Of a DNA stretch of 14,191 nt, positions 1 to 6,418 are shown one piece after another. The stretch is taken from positions 1-14,191 of the forward strand of contig JAWAPU010000011.1 in NCBI GenBank assembly GCA_038894275.1. Reading direction: 5' to 3'. This DNA comes from JAWAPU01 sp038894275 (lineage in GTDB: Archaea > Nanobdellota > Nanobdellia > UBA10117). Under the pieces are notes generated by a model that did no database searches, had not been told where the DNA came from, and worked only from the letters and a program-made list of their open reading frames with translations. How positions within the stretch are numbered: position 1 is the stretch's first letter; every line of letters starts with the position of its first letter. A program made the translations under genes and the position numbers.

Positions 1-100
1 TACTTTTAAAAGAATCAATTTCTTCAGAAGCATATCTATACAACAAACGTCCAAAGAAAAAAGCTGATGCAACCAAAATTATGCTAAGTAATTTAATCAT
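1..100 (-). CDS. N-terminal fragment of an unknown membrane-anchored protein
   Basis: The complement reads from ATG at 100 leftward off the window edge for 33 codons without a stop. The peptide begins MIKLLSIILVASAFFFGRLL, an uncharged stretch after one lysine that looks like a signal anchor or a single membrane segment, followed by a polar region (YRYASEEIDSF). A TATA-like AT block lies about 26 bases upstream at 121-131, the spacing seen for most genes here. The gene is divergent from the microprotein gene at 173. Too little is present to name a family. Confidence 0.55.
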   Translation of the reverse strand, partial: MIKLLSIILVASAFFFGRLLYRYASEEIDSFKS

Positions 101-120
101 TTTAATATTTTAGATATTTC

Positions 121-131
121 TTTTTTAAAAA
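121..131 (-). promoter_or_regulatory. TATA-like box for the leftward gene starting at 100
   Basis: On the complement this reads TTTTTAAAAAA, centred about 26 bases before the ATG at 100. The region is AT-rich throughout, so the match is weak alone and is supported mainly by the spacing. Confidence 0.35.
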
Positions 132-141
132 TTTGACGAAA

Positions 142-151
142 TATTTATAAA
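142..151 (+). promoter_or_regulatory. TATA box for the microprotein pair
   Basis: The sequence TATTTATAAA is a good archaeal TATA box. Its centre is about 26 bases upstream of the ATG at 173, so transcription should begin at or next to the start codon and give a leaderless mRNA. Confidence 0.6.
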
Positions 152-172
152 GAAAAAAAGAAATAAAAAAAC

Positions 173-346
173 ATGGCCGTTAATAAAAAAGCGCAAATGA
201 TGCATATGTGGGGAGCAACAGATATTTTTATTATAATATTAGGAATAGCGATTGGCATAGGATTAATTTATTTCTTACGAGATAACAGCATGGTCCAAAA
301 TCTTATTTGTGGAGGCGGGCATCAAGTTTCGCCACCTGCGCCATAA
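173..346 (+). CDS. Unknown 57-residue single-pass membrane microprotein
   Basis: I do not recognise this protein. The frame from ATG at 173 to TAA at 344-346 encodes a short polar N-terminus (MAVNKKAQMMHMW), one hydrophobic segment at about residues 17-35 (DIFIIILGIAIGIGLIYFL), and a short tail with one cysteine (C46) followed by GGGH and a proline-rich end. By the positive-inside rule the lysine-bearing N-terminus is probably cytoplasmic. Support comes from the TATA box at the leaderless distance and from the next gene starting one base after its stop (TAA-A-ATG), which suggests a two-gene operon. It could be a small component of a membrane complex, but nothing in the sequence says which. 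Confidence 0.6.
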   Translation: MAVNKKAQMMHMWGATDIFIIILGIAIGIGLIYFLRDNSMVQNLICGGGHQVSPPAP

Positions 347-347
347 A

Positions 348-521
348 ATGCGCGAAACCGATTTCGATATTTTGAGATGGACGATTTATGGAATAGTATT
401 AGTAATACTAGCCGCACTTTCTTTTGTTTGGCAACCAATTTTATGGGTTTTTGCAATTGTATTTATAATCGCGCTTATAGATATAACGTATATTAAATAT
501 TATAAAAATAAATTGTGGTAA
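348..521 (+). CDS. Unknown 57-residue two-pass membrane microprotein
   Basis: I do not recognise this protein. It has a charged N-terminus (MRETDFDILRW), two hydrophobic segments at about residues 12-27 and 30-48, and a basic tail ending KYYKNKLW, so it is probably a hairpin in the membrane. A longer reading from GTG at 309 is possible, but it would overlap the upstream gene by 38 bases; the ATG at 348, one base after the previous stop, is preferred. Both proteins of the pair are 57 residues long and membrane-embedded, so they may work together. That is inference from adjacency only. No Shine-Dalgarno motif is visible just before the start, so translation may depend on re-initiation. Confidence 0.6.
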   Translation: MRETDFDILRWTIYGIVLVILAALSFVWQPILWVFAIVFIIALIDITYIKYYKNKLW

Positions 522-549
522 ACTAAATTTGTTTAGATTTGAAAACAAA

Positions 550-560
550 ATATTATAAAG
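550..560 (+). promoter_or_regulatory. TATA box for the PCNA gene
   Basis: ATATTATAAAG is centred about 27 bases before the ATG at 582. No Shine-Dalgarno motif lies between, so a leaderless transcript is likely. Confidence 0.6.
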
Positions 561-581
561 GCTATCGATTCTTTTTATATT

Positions 582-1328
582 ATGTTCGTTGCAAAACTGA
601 GCGAACCAAGAATAATAAGTAATCTAGTATCCATACTTTCAGATTTTATTACAGAAGCCTCTTTTAGTTTTCAAAAAGACGGTATTAAATTGTTAGCGCT
701 AGACCCTGCAAATATAGCTATGGTAACTTTAACTATTTTACCTTCTGCTTTTGTAGAATATAAAATAGAAAATCCCGTGGACATTACAATAAATTTAGAT
801 GCATTGAAGCAAGTAATTAAAAGAGCAAAACCCACAGATTCTATAACTTTAACTCTTGAAAAAAATAGATTAAAAATAATAATATCTGGCAAATCGGTTA
901 AGAATTTCTTAATACCTCTTTTAGAAAGAGAAGGTAAAGAAAGAAAAATTCCAAATTTAGAATTTTTGGCTAATGCAGAACTAATAGCAACAGAATTTAG
1001 AGACTTTATAGATGATGTAGCAATTGCAAGCGATGCCGTAACTTTTGAATCGAATAAAAATGCATTTATAATAAGCGCAGGGGATATCGGCTCTAAAGTA
1101 CAGATAGAATTAACAAAAGGTTCGGATCCTTTGCTACAATTGGCATCTGCAGATGCTGTTAGGGCCACCTATTCTGTTGAATATCTTAAAAAAATGGCTC
1201 GCGCAGCTTCATTGGCTGAAACAGTAAGTGTGCAATTTTCTAAAGATTACCCATTAAAGCTGGACTTTAAAAGCCTCAATAAAGTACAAATATCGTTTAT
1301 TCTAGCGCCAAGAATTGAAAATAAGTAA
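582..1328 (+). CDS. pcn: DNA polymerase sliding clamp (PCNA)
   Basis: This is the archaeal sliding clamp, a ring that encircles DNA and tethers replicative polymerase, FEN1, ligase and other PIP-box proteins. The 248 residues match the usual family length of about 245-250. Recognisable elements are the N-terminal domain with GIKLLALDPANIAMV (residues about 35-49), the linker segment near residues 118-126, and the C-terminal YLKKMARAA ... YPLKLDF ... VQISFILAPRIE region, which forms the last strand and the exposed C-terminal tail of the clamp. The start is set by the TATA box at the leaderless distance. The gene is monocistronic and its stop codon abuts that of the convergent gene at 1329. Only one PCNA is seen here; other paralogues could lie elsewhere. 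Confidence 0.96.
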   Translation: MFVAKLSEPRIISNLVSILSDFITEASFSFQKDGIKLLALDPANIAMVTLTILPSAFVEYKIENPVDITINLDALKQVIKRAKPTDSITLTLEKNRLKIIISGKSVKNFLIPLLEREGKERKIPNLEFLANAELIATEFRDFIDDVAIASDAVTFESNKNAFIISAGDIGSKVQIELTKGSDPLLQLASADAVRATYSVEYLKKMARAASLAETVSVQFSKDYPLKLDFKSLNKVQISFILAPRIENK

Positions 1329-1802
1329 TCAATCAAATAAACCAGGAGCCCAAGTTTTCTTGGCTGCATACTCTTTTGAACAAATTCTAATTTGTTCTCT
1401 ATAAGGCCCAAATTTGTCTTGAATCAGTAATTTTGCTTTTTCTTCAGCAAAGGGGATTTCTGAAGCTAAAATTTTATCAACCTCTTCAATCAAATTTTTT
1501 AAAATTTGTTTGAATTTCTCTTTAGACTCTAATCCTAAAACTAAATAATGAAATACTTCTTTATTTTTCCACATGGAAAAGCCGTATTTTGCAATTAAAC
1601 TTAATGTTTTATCATTTTCTTTATATGCAAAAGTAGCGTATTTTGAATCTGCGAATTCTCCTTCTGAAAAAACAGATTCGTGGCCACATTCGTGAGATGT
1701 GCTCCATTTATGTTTTATTCCCCACAATCTATTTGATACAAAAATTTCAACTCTATCTTCCTCTATTTTCTCTTTGCAAAACACACAAATTAAATTGGCC
1801 AT
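1329..1802 (-). CDS. Unknown Cys/His-rich protein, possible zinc-binding N-terminus
   Basis: I do not recognise a family. From ATG at 1802 the protein has 157 residues. It opens with LICVFCKEKI (C6 and C9) and continues to SHECGHESVF (H37, C39, H41), so the first 45 residues could hold one zinc ion in a small treble-clef or ribbon fold. The remainder is mixed, with an amphipathic acidic helix at about residues 95-125 and a further cysteine near the end (RICSKEY). A TTG two codons upstream (1808) is in frame, but the ATG is preferred because the TATA box at 1823-1834 sits about 27 bases before it. It is convergent with PCNA and divergent from MC1. A nucleic-acid role is plausible but unproven. 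Confidence 0.7.
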   Translation of the reverse strand: MANLICVFCKEKIEEDRVEIFVSNRLWGIKHKWSTSHECGHESVFSEGEFADSKYATFAYKENDKTLSLIAKYGFSMWKNKEVFHYLVLGLESKEKFKQILKNLIEEVDKILASEIPFAEEKAKLLIQDKFGPYREQIRICSKEYAAKKTWAPGLFD

Positions 1803-1822
1803 AATCAAGTATGTAATTTGTT

Positions 1823-1834
1823 TTTTATAAATTT
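1823..1834 (-). promoter_or_regulatory. TATA box for the leftward Cys/His-rich protein
   Basis: The complement reads AAATTTATAAAA, centred about 27 bases upstream of the ATG at 1802. It shares the 104-bp divergent region with the MC1 promoter. Confidence 0.6.
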
Positions 1835-1863
1835 TTATGGTTGCTGCGTGCTTAAAATCAAAA

Positions 1864-1874
1864 GCTTTATATAG
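1864..1874 (+). promoter_or_regulatory. TATA box for the MC1 gene
   Basis: GCTTTATATAG is centred 38 bases before the ATG at 1907. With initiation expected about 25 bases downstream, near 1893-1895, the mRNA should have a short leader of about 12-14 bases that contains the Shine-Dalgarno motif. This differs from the leaderless layout of the neighbouring genes. Confidence 0.6.
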
Positions 1875-1894
1875 TCAAAGCAGTTCGATATTTT

Positions 1895-1902
1895 AGGAGG
1901 TG
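1895..1902 (+). promoter_or_regulatory. Strong Shine-Dalgarno motif before MC1
   Basis: AGGAGGTG ends 4 bases before the ATG at 1907. It is the strongest ribosome-binding site in the window and fits high expression of an abundant chromatin protein. Confidence 0.75.
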
Positions 1903-1906
1903 CATA

Positions 1907-2197
1907 ATGGCAGTTAAATATTACGTATTGTTGCAAGGCGATAAAGATACAAACCACGTATTTACAGGAAGTTCGCCAAGAAGGGCAGCATTAAAGGCTG
2001 CAACAAGAGGATTTAAAGACATAAAACTAAGAGAAAGAGGAACAGACAGATTACACATCTTTAAAGGATCTAGAAAAAAAGTTCCCGCACCAGAAAATGC
2101 CCCTGAGTGGTTGCCATCGCAAATTTGGAAACCTGTAGTTAAAAAAGTTAAATTGGTGCACTTAAAAGAAAATAAAAAGCGAAGCAAAAAGAGATAA
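1907..2197 (+). CDS. Archaeal chromosomal protein MC1
   Basis: MC1 is a small monomeric basic protein that binds and sharply bends DNA and serves as an abundant architectural chromatin protein in several archaeal groups. The 96 residues align well by eye with the Methanosarcina protein: YYVLLQGDKDTNHVFTGSSP, then RRAALKAATRGFKDIKLRERGTDR (the conserved arginine/lysine-rich heart, residues about 25-48), the LHIFKGSRKKV strand, the PAPENAPEWLP turn containing the DNA-wedging tryptophan region, and KPVVKKVKLVHL. The C-terminus ends in a lysine/arginine tail (ENKKRSKKR) slightly longer than usual. The start is fixed by the strong Shine-Dalgarno motif. A T-rich tract just after the stop probably ends transcription. 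Confidence 0.93.
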   Translation: MAVKYYVLLQGDKDTNHVFTGSSPRRAALKAATRGFKDIKLRERGTDRLHIFKGSRKKVPAPENAPEWLPSQIWKPVVKKVKLVHLKENKKRSKKR

Positions 2198-2201
2198 AAA
2201 T
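2191..2201 (+). promoter_or_regulatory. Possible TATA box for the MFS transporter gene
   Basis: GAGATAAAAAT overlaps the MC1 stop codon and is centred about 25 bases before the ATG at 2221. It is a weaker match than other boxes here; read-through from MC1 is the alternative. Confidence 0.35.
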
Positions 2202-2218
2202 TATTTCTTTTTTCTTTT
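2201..2218 (+). terminator. T-rich tract after MC1, likely archaeal terminator
   Basis: The non-template strand reads TTATTTCTTTTTTCTTTT immediately after the MC1 stop codon. Archaeal RNA polymerase terminates at oligo-T tracts without a hairpin, so this fits. Confidence 0.5.
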
Positions 2219-2220
2219 AA

Positions 2221-3453
2221 ATGAACATCTATAAAAAATTGCTTGAGTTTGGCGGGGTCTTTAGAACAACTATAATATCTACTCTTGTTATTTTATCTTT
2301 AGGAATTTACGATTTTATTCTTCCAATTTTTACAGATGAGCAAGTGGCGAATTATGCTTTTGTTGGATTAATAGTATCATTAATTTATGTTGCTTCTTTT
2401 CTTTCTGAAATACCTGTTGGCTTGGCGGTGGATAAATACGGCAGGATAAAAATTTTATTGAGTGCTTTGTTCTGCATGGCTATTTTAGGAGTAATTTATT
2501 ATATTTTCGCAGAAAATATTATTATTTTGGCAATTTTATCCTTAATATTCGGAATAATAAGTGTTGCTTTTTGGATACCTTCGGCAGTCTTAATAAGAGA
2601 TTTTAGCCCGAGAAAGATGTTAAGCCAAGCTGAAGGAATATATATGTCTATAACTCAAATAGGGTGGATTTTAGGACCAGCAATAGGCGGATTTATTGCA
2701 GCCGCATTGGCTGCCAAGTTTAATTTTCTAATTATTGCACTCCTGTTAACTTTAGCCACAATTTTTAGTGTTTTTATTTTTAAAGGTAAAAAAGTTGAGC
2801 AATTTAGAAAAATTGAAAAAGGACATAAACACACACCAAAAATAACATTGCTCGCAACAATTTTTAAAGAATTCGTTCAATTACATAAGCATTCGCTACC
2901 TTTGTATATTATGTGCTTTATAGCACATATGTGGATTGCTATAGAATGGGCTTTTGTTGCTCTCACTGTAATTGATGTTTGGAAGGTTAATGAGATATTT
3001 GCGGGTGCGCTTTTGGGTGCTATGATGATTACTGAAGGTGTTTTATATTATTCTGCAGGCTACGTCATGGATAAAATTGGAAAAAGATATATTATAACTG
3101 CAGGTTTCTTAATATTATTTGCAGCTACATATTTTATGTTCTTATCTCCCTCTCTTTATGTGTTCTGCATAACTGCGCTTTTCGGTGCTGCAGCAATAGC
3201 GTGGATATTGCCTGGTCTTGAAGCATCTCTAACAGAAATTTTGCCAGAAGACCTTTATGGCGAAATGTCTGGAGTTTTTGACACATCGAAAGATTTAGGA
3301 TTAGCAATTGGCCCATTAGTCGGTGGCGTAATAATTTCTGCCTTTAACGCGCCACTTATGGTTTACCTTTTAGTAACTTTGCTATCTGCATTCGCTGCTT
3401 TAATTGGAGGATATGTTTTTTGGCCAAAAAGATCAAAAATTAAAATCAAATAA
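2221..3453 (+). CDS. Major facilitator superfamily transporter
   Basis: The 410-residue protein is almost entirely hydrophobic, with about 12 membrane segments split into two halves by a cytoplasmic loop rich in lysine and histidine near residues 188-215. Motif A of the superfamily is clear in the loop between segments 2 and 3 (GLAVDKYGRIK, residues about 67-77), and a relaxed copy appears in the second half (GYVMDKIGKRY). The segment QIGWILGPAIGGFIAAALAA near residue 145 resembles the segment-5 antiporter-type motif seen in drug exporters. It therefore probably moves small solutes or drugs using an ion gradient; the substrate cannot be read from sequence. The ATG at 2221 directly follows the T-rich tract and no Shine-Dalgarno motif is present. 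Its last 8 bases overlap the convergent methylthiotransferase gene. Confidence 0.9.
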   Translation: MNIYKKLLEFGGVFRTTIISTLVILSLGIYDFILPIFTDEQVANYAFVGLIVSLIYVASFLSEIPVGLAVDKYGRIKILLSALFCMAILGVIYYIFAENIIILAILSLIFGIISVAFWIPSAVLIRDFSPRKMLSQAEGIYMSITQIGWILGPAIGGFIAAALAAKFNFLIIALLLTLATIFSVFIFKGKKVEQFRKIEKGHKHTPKITLLATIFKEFVQLHKHSLPLYIMCFIAHMWIAIEWAFVALTVIDVWKVNEIFAGALLGAMMITEGVLYYSAGYVMDKIGKRYIITAGFLILFAATYFMFLSPSLYVFCITALFGAAAIAWILPGLEASLTEILPEDLYGEMSGVFDTSKDLGLAIGPLVGGVIISAFNAPLMVYLLVTLLSAFAALIGGYVFWPKRSKIKIK

Positions 3454-4714
3454 TTTCACCAACCAAATGATTTTTAGTAGCGCTAATAACTTTAGCCTTT
3501 ACCACCTGTCCTAATTTTAATCGCTTGCTTGTTTTAAAAACAACTGGTTTATAGGCAAAATTTCTTCCAACAAAACCGCCTTTTTGACCTATTTCATCGA
3601 TAAGAACTTCGCCTTTCCAATTTAGCCAAGTCATGTTTTTTTCAAGTGCAATTTTATGATATAAATTTGTTAATTTTCTGCTTCTTGTTTTTTTTACGTA
3701 ACTTGGTAATTCTTTTAATTTTTCAGCAAGCGTACCTGGCCTTGGCCAAAATTGACTAATATTAATAACATCCGGTTTTAACCAATTTATTAAATTAAGT
3801 GTTTTTTCCCAATCTTTTTCTGTTTCTGTAGGGTAACCACAAATAATATCGGTGCTTATAGTAATTTTTGGAAATTTTTTTCTGAAAGCACTTATTACAT
3901 TTTTAAATTGTTTTATCGTATAGCCTCTGTGCATCTCTTTTAATACTTTGTCCGAACCACTTTGTACTGGAATATGTAAAAATTTAAAGATTTTTGAATT
4001 TTCATAAACTTCCAAAAGCTCTTTTTTAAATTTGTAAAGCCATTGAGGATTTGCCATCCCTAGTCTAATTAAAAAATCTCCTTGGATGTTACATACCATT
4101 TCTAAAAGTTCTGCGATGTTTGTATTTTTATCCAACCCATACGCGCCACAATCTTGTGAGGTTAACCAAATTTCCTTACATCCGTCTTTAAGAGCACACT
4201 CAATTTGAGTTAAAATCGCTTCTGGAGCATAGCTAAATAAATTGCCTTTAGCTAACTTTGTTGCGCAATAAGTACAGGAAGATAAGCACCCCGTAGATAT
4301 TTGGCAAATTTCTACAATTGGATTTTTTCTAAGCTTTGGCAAATTTGTTTTTTCTACTGGTTTTTTTGAAATCTTAATTGGTTTTTGGCCCAATTCTATT
4401 TTTTTAACTATTTCAACAATATTTTTTTGATCGTAAAGCCCTAAAATTGGCAAATTGTTCAAATATTTTCTAAACGTTTTGGCCTGTGCCATGCACCCAG
4501 TAACTAAGATTTTTTTATTTTTATTCAAATAATATTTGATAGCATTTAATTCATCTATTTGAACTCTGTGCTTGACTATGCAAGTATTTAAAATAATTAA
4601 ATCTGCGTCTTCTAGACTAGTTAATTTATATCCTGCTTTAGAAAGAATACCTGCTAAAATTTCAGTATCGTTTTGATTTGCGCTACAGCCCCAGGTTTGA
4701 ATAGCAATTTTCAT
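3446..4714 (-). CDS. tRNA t6A37 methylthiotransferase (MtaB/CDKAL1-type radical SAM enzyme)
   Basis: This enzyme of the MiaB family adds a methylthio group to N6-threonylcarbamoyladenosine at A37 of tRNAs reading ANN codons, giving ms2t6A. The N-terminal UPF0004 domain starts MKIAIQTWGCSANQND and provides three iron-sulfur ligands C10, C45 (LNTC) and C74 (VTGC). The radical SAM domain carries CLSSCTYC (C143, C147, C150), then HIPVQSGSDKVLKEMHRGY and STDIICGYPTET. A C-terminal TRAM domain for RNA binding occupies about residues 360-422. The length of 422 fits archaeal members. The start ATG at 4714 gives the canonical beginning and has a TATA-like box at the leaderless distance. Assignment to the t6A (MtaB) rather than i6A (MiaB) subgroup follows the archaeal context and short length. 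Pcc1 of the upstream KEOPS step is encoded at 13549. Confidence 0.9.
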   Translation of the reverse strand: MKIAIQTWGCSANQNDTEILAGILSKAGYKLTSLEDADLIILNTCIVKHRVQIDELNAIKYYLNKNKKILVTGCMAQAKTFRKYLNNLPILGLYDQKNIVEIVKKIELGQKPIKISKKPVEKTNLPKLRKNPIVEICQISTGCLSSCTYCATKLAKGNLFSYAPEAILTQIECALKDGCKEIWLTSQDCGAYGLDKNTNIAELLEMVCNIQGDFLIRLGMANPQWLYKFKKELLEVYENSKIFKFLHIPVQSGSDKVLKEMHRGYTIKQFKNVISAFRKKFPKITISTDIICGYPTETEKDWEKTLNLINWLKPDVINISQFWPRPGTLAEKLKELPSYVKKTRSRKLTNLYHKIALEKNMTWLNWKGEVLIDEIGQKGGFVGRNFAYKPVVFKTSKRLKLGQVVKAKVISATKNHLVGEII

Positions 4715-4734
4715 AAGATTCTTTAGGAAAATAA

Positions 4735-4744
4735 TTTATTAAAT
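4735..4744 (-). promoter_or_regulatory. TATA-like box for the methylthiotransferase gene
   Basis: The complement reads ATTTAATAAA about 26 bases upstream of the ATG at 4714, between it and the HtpX stop codon. Confidence 0.45.
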
Positions 4745-4748
4745 TTTG

Positions 4749-5720
4749 TTAACTTAATTCTGCTAAATATTTGATACGTTTAAGCATATTGGGATGCGTG
4801 CTTAAAACTTCAAGTAATTTTTCAGATGGCGTAAGTTTAATGTGCTTTTCTTTTAAAAGTTTTAATTCATGTGGATCTATCGTACCTGATTTGTCCAGGT
4901 CTAAATCAGCAAGTTGTAAAATTTCATCATGTGCTTTACTTACATCATTTACAAAAAATGCTTTTGCGCCTTCTACAAATTTAATTTCTTCTTTTGGAGA
5001 TTTTGCTGAACCATGAACAAGTTTATAAAGTGCTGTTGCCAAATAGTGCCCCGAATTTCCTAATTTAAGAGAACCTGCATCTGCGTAATATTCTCGAATT
5101 CGACTAACATAAAGGACCAAAAGATTCGTTATAATATAAATCACAAACGCCAATAAACCAATTAAAAGCATTCCACTATTTCTTCTATTTGAAGAGTAAA
5201 ATGAAGATCTAGCCAAAAACCAAGCAAGCATTGGAACAGTACTTAATAAAGTCATAACTAATACATCTCTGTGCTTTAAATGTGAAATTTCGTGGCCTAA
5301 AACCGCCTTTAATTCTTTTTTATCTAACAAATCTAAAATACCTTGGGTTACACAAACTCTTCCATCTGAAAGCCATCGCCCAAAAGCAAAGGCGTTGGGT
5401 ATTTTCAAGGAAGAAATACCAATTTTTGGCATTGGTATGTCTGCTTTTTCAGCCAATTCTTTTATCATTTTATAAAGGTCTGGTTCTTCTTTTTCTGAAA
5501 CATATTTCACACGCATTGTTAAATTAATAATAGAAGGACCTAAGAGGTATTGAAAAAAAATAATTACTATTGCTAAAATGGCATAAAAAAAGAAATTAAC
5601 TACGCCAAACACATAACTGACCATAGAGACCAACCCATAAATAATTCCAAAAAATAAAGTCATAATTAGAAATAATCGTATTTTTAATTTCCATATTTTT
5701 AGAGTATCCGTGGTTTTCAT
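4749..5720 (-). CDS. htpX: HtpX-like M48 membrane zinc protease with an EF-hand-like loop
   Basis: HtpX-type proteases degrade misfolded membrane proteins on the cytoplasmic side. From ATG at 5720 the protein has 323 residues, with two membrane segments at about 16-38 and 43-62, the zinc motif HEISH (143-147) with the third-ligand region REYYAD (E210 the likely ligand), further hydrophobic segments near 155-170 and 183-206, and the conserved STHP (307-310) near the end. Between them, residues 274-285 read DLDKSGTIDPHE, which satisfies every position of a calcium-binding EF-hand loop, flanked by helix-forming residues. An in-frame TTG at 5735 would add five residues, but a TATA-like box about 26 bases from 5720 favours the ATG. 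The promoter lies within the end of the upstream nuclease gene. Confidence 0.92.
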   Translation of the reverse strand: MKTTDTLKIWKLKIRLFLIMTLFFGIIYGLVSMVSYVFGVVNFFFYAILAIVIIFFQYLLGPSIINLTMRVKYVSEKEEPDLYKMIKELAEKADIPMPKIGISSLKIPNAFAFGRWLSDGRVCVTQGILDLLDKKELKAVLGHEISHLKHRDVLVMTLLSTVPMLAWFLARSSFYSSNRRNSGMLLIGLLAFVIYIITNLLVLYVSRIREYYADAGSLKLGNSGHYLATALYKLVHGSAKSPKEEIKFVEGAKAFFVNDVSKAHDEILQLADLDLDKSGTIDPHELKLLKEKHIKLTPSEKLLEVLSTHPNMLKRIKYLAELS

Positions 5721-5740
5721 ATATAATTTACCCAAAAAGA

Positions 5741-5752
5741 GATTTAAAAATC
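5741..5752 (-). promoter_or_regulatory. TATA-like box for the HtpX gene
   Basis: The complement reads GATTTTTAAATC, centred about 26 bases upstream of the ATG at 5720 and overlapping the last codons of the upstream nuclease gene. This spacing is what selects the ATG over the in-frame TTG at 5735. Confidence 0.5.
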
Positions 5753-6385
5753 TAACTTTTTGCTACAATAAATATTATAACGGCAAACTTTGCATTTTGC
5801 AGCGCTTTCTGAGCCTTTTGGTTCTATTTTGCCAGAAAAAATATCCAACATCTGATTAATAACTTTATTTACCTCTTCTCTATGTTTGTTTTCAAAAAGT
5901 TCTTGTAAAACTATTTCTCTTGAATCTCTATTTCTTATACACGCGTATAAATCTCTATCTAAATCATGTGTATCTTCATAGGCTGTACAATAACCATAAA
6001 TTTGTAATTTCATACCGTGCCAAATACGATTTTCTTTAATTGGTTTATCATCTATTATTCTAATTTGTTCTTTTGAAATTTCAATTTCATCAACAATCCC
6101 TTTTAATATTTTATTTTCTATAGTAACCGCTCTTATAACGAATACTTTTTCAGTAGTAGTAGACTTTTCTAGCGCTTCTTCGAGCGAAAGCATCTCTCCT
6201 TTTGAAAAATATTCTTGATCTAAAGAAGCGTGTATTTCTTCCCCTTTTCTTATTTGTTCATTTTTTTGTGGCTTTATTCCTTCAACAAATTTTAAATAAA
6301 TAGAATGTGGACAATAATCAAATTCTCCAAGCGCACTAATTGGAATTTTATATTTTCCGCGTAAGATATCTTGTGCATACGACAT
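5744..6385 (-). CDS. Cas4/RecB-like PD-(D/E)XK nuclease with probable Fe-S cluster
   Basis: The 213-residue protein has the layout of Cas4/Dna2-type exonucleases. One N-terminal cysteine sits in FDYCPHSIYLKF (C25), and three C-terminal cysteines in CKVCRYNIYC (C198, C201, C207); together these make a four-cysteine iron-sulfur site. Nuclease motifs run in order: GEEIHASLD (H52), LKGIVDEIE (D99), IRIIDDKPI (D112-x-K114) and the QIYGYC motif (Q128, Y132). Family members cut single-stranded DNA ends. No CRISPR repeat or other cas gene is in the window, so it is better called a standalone Cas4-like nuclease, perhaps for repair or replication, than a CRISPR adaptation protein. It has its own TATA-like box and is not overlapped by its upstream neighbour. 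Confidence 0.85.
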   Translation of the reverse strand: MSYAQDILRGKYKIPISALGEFDYCPHSIYLKFVEGIKPQKNEQIRKGEEIHASLDQEYFSKGEMLSLEEALEKSTTTEKVFVIRAVTIENKILKGIVDEIEISKEQIRIIDDKPIKENRIWHGMKLQIYGYCTAYEDTHDLDRDLYACIRNRDSREIVLQELFENKHREEVNKVINQMLDIFSGKIEPKGSESAAKCKVCRYNIYCSKKLDF

Positions 6386-6407
6386 TTCTTAAAGAAGTTA
6401 ACGTATA

Positions 6408-6417
6408 ATTTTAAAAA
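6408..6417 (-). promoter_or_regulatory. TATA-like box for the Cas4-like nuclease gene
   Basis: The complement reads TTTTTAAAAT, about 27 bases upstream of the ATG at 6385. Confidence 0.45.
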
Positions 6418-6418
6418 A

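Noticed and set aside
309..347. GTG-initiated extension of the second microprotein
   Set aside because: It overlaps the upstream microprotein by 38 bases, and the ATG at 348 sits one base after that gene's stop codon.
671..1168. Long open frame antisense to PCNA
   Set aside because: It is a shadow of a clear PCNA gene, has no promoter of its own and reads like reverse-complemented codons.
3018..3040. ATGATGA followed by CTGA, resembling C and D boxes of a guide RNA
   Set aside because: The two motifs are only a couple of bases apart and lie within the MFS coding sequence; there is no guide region or terminal stem.
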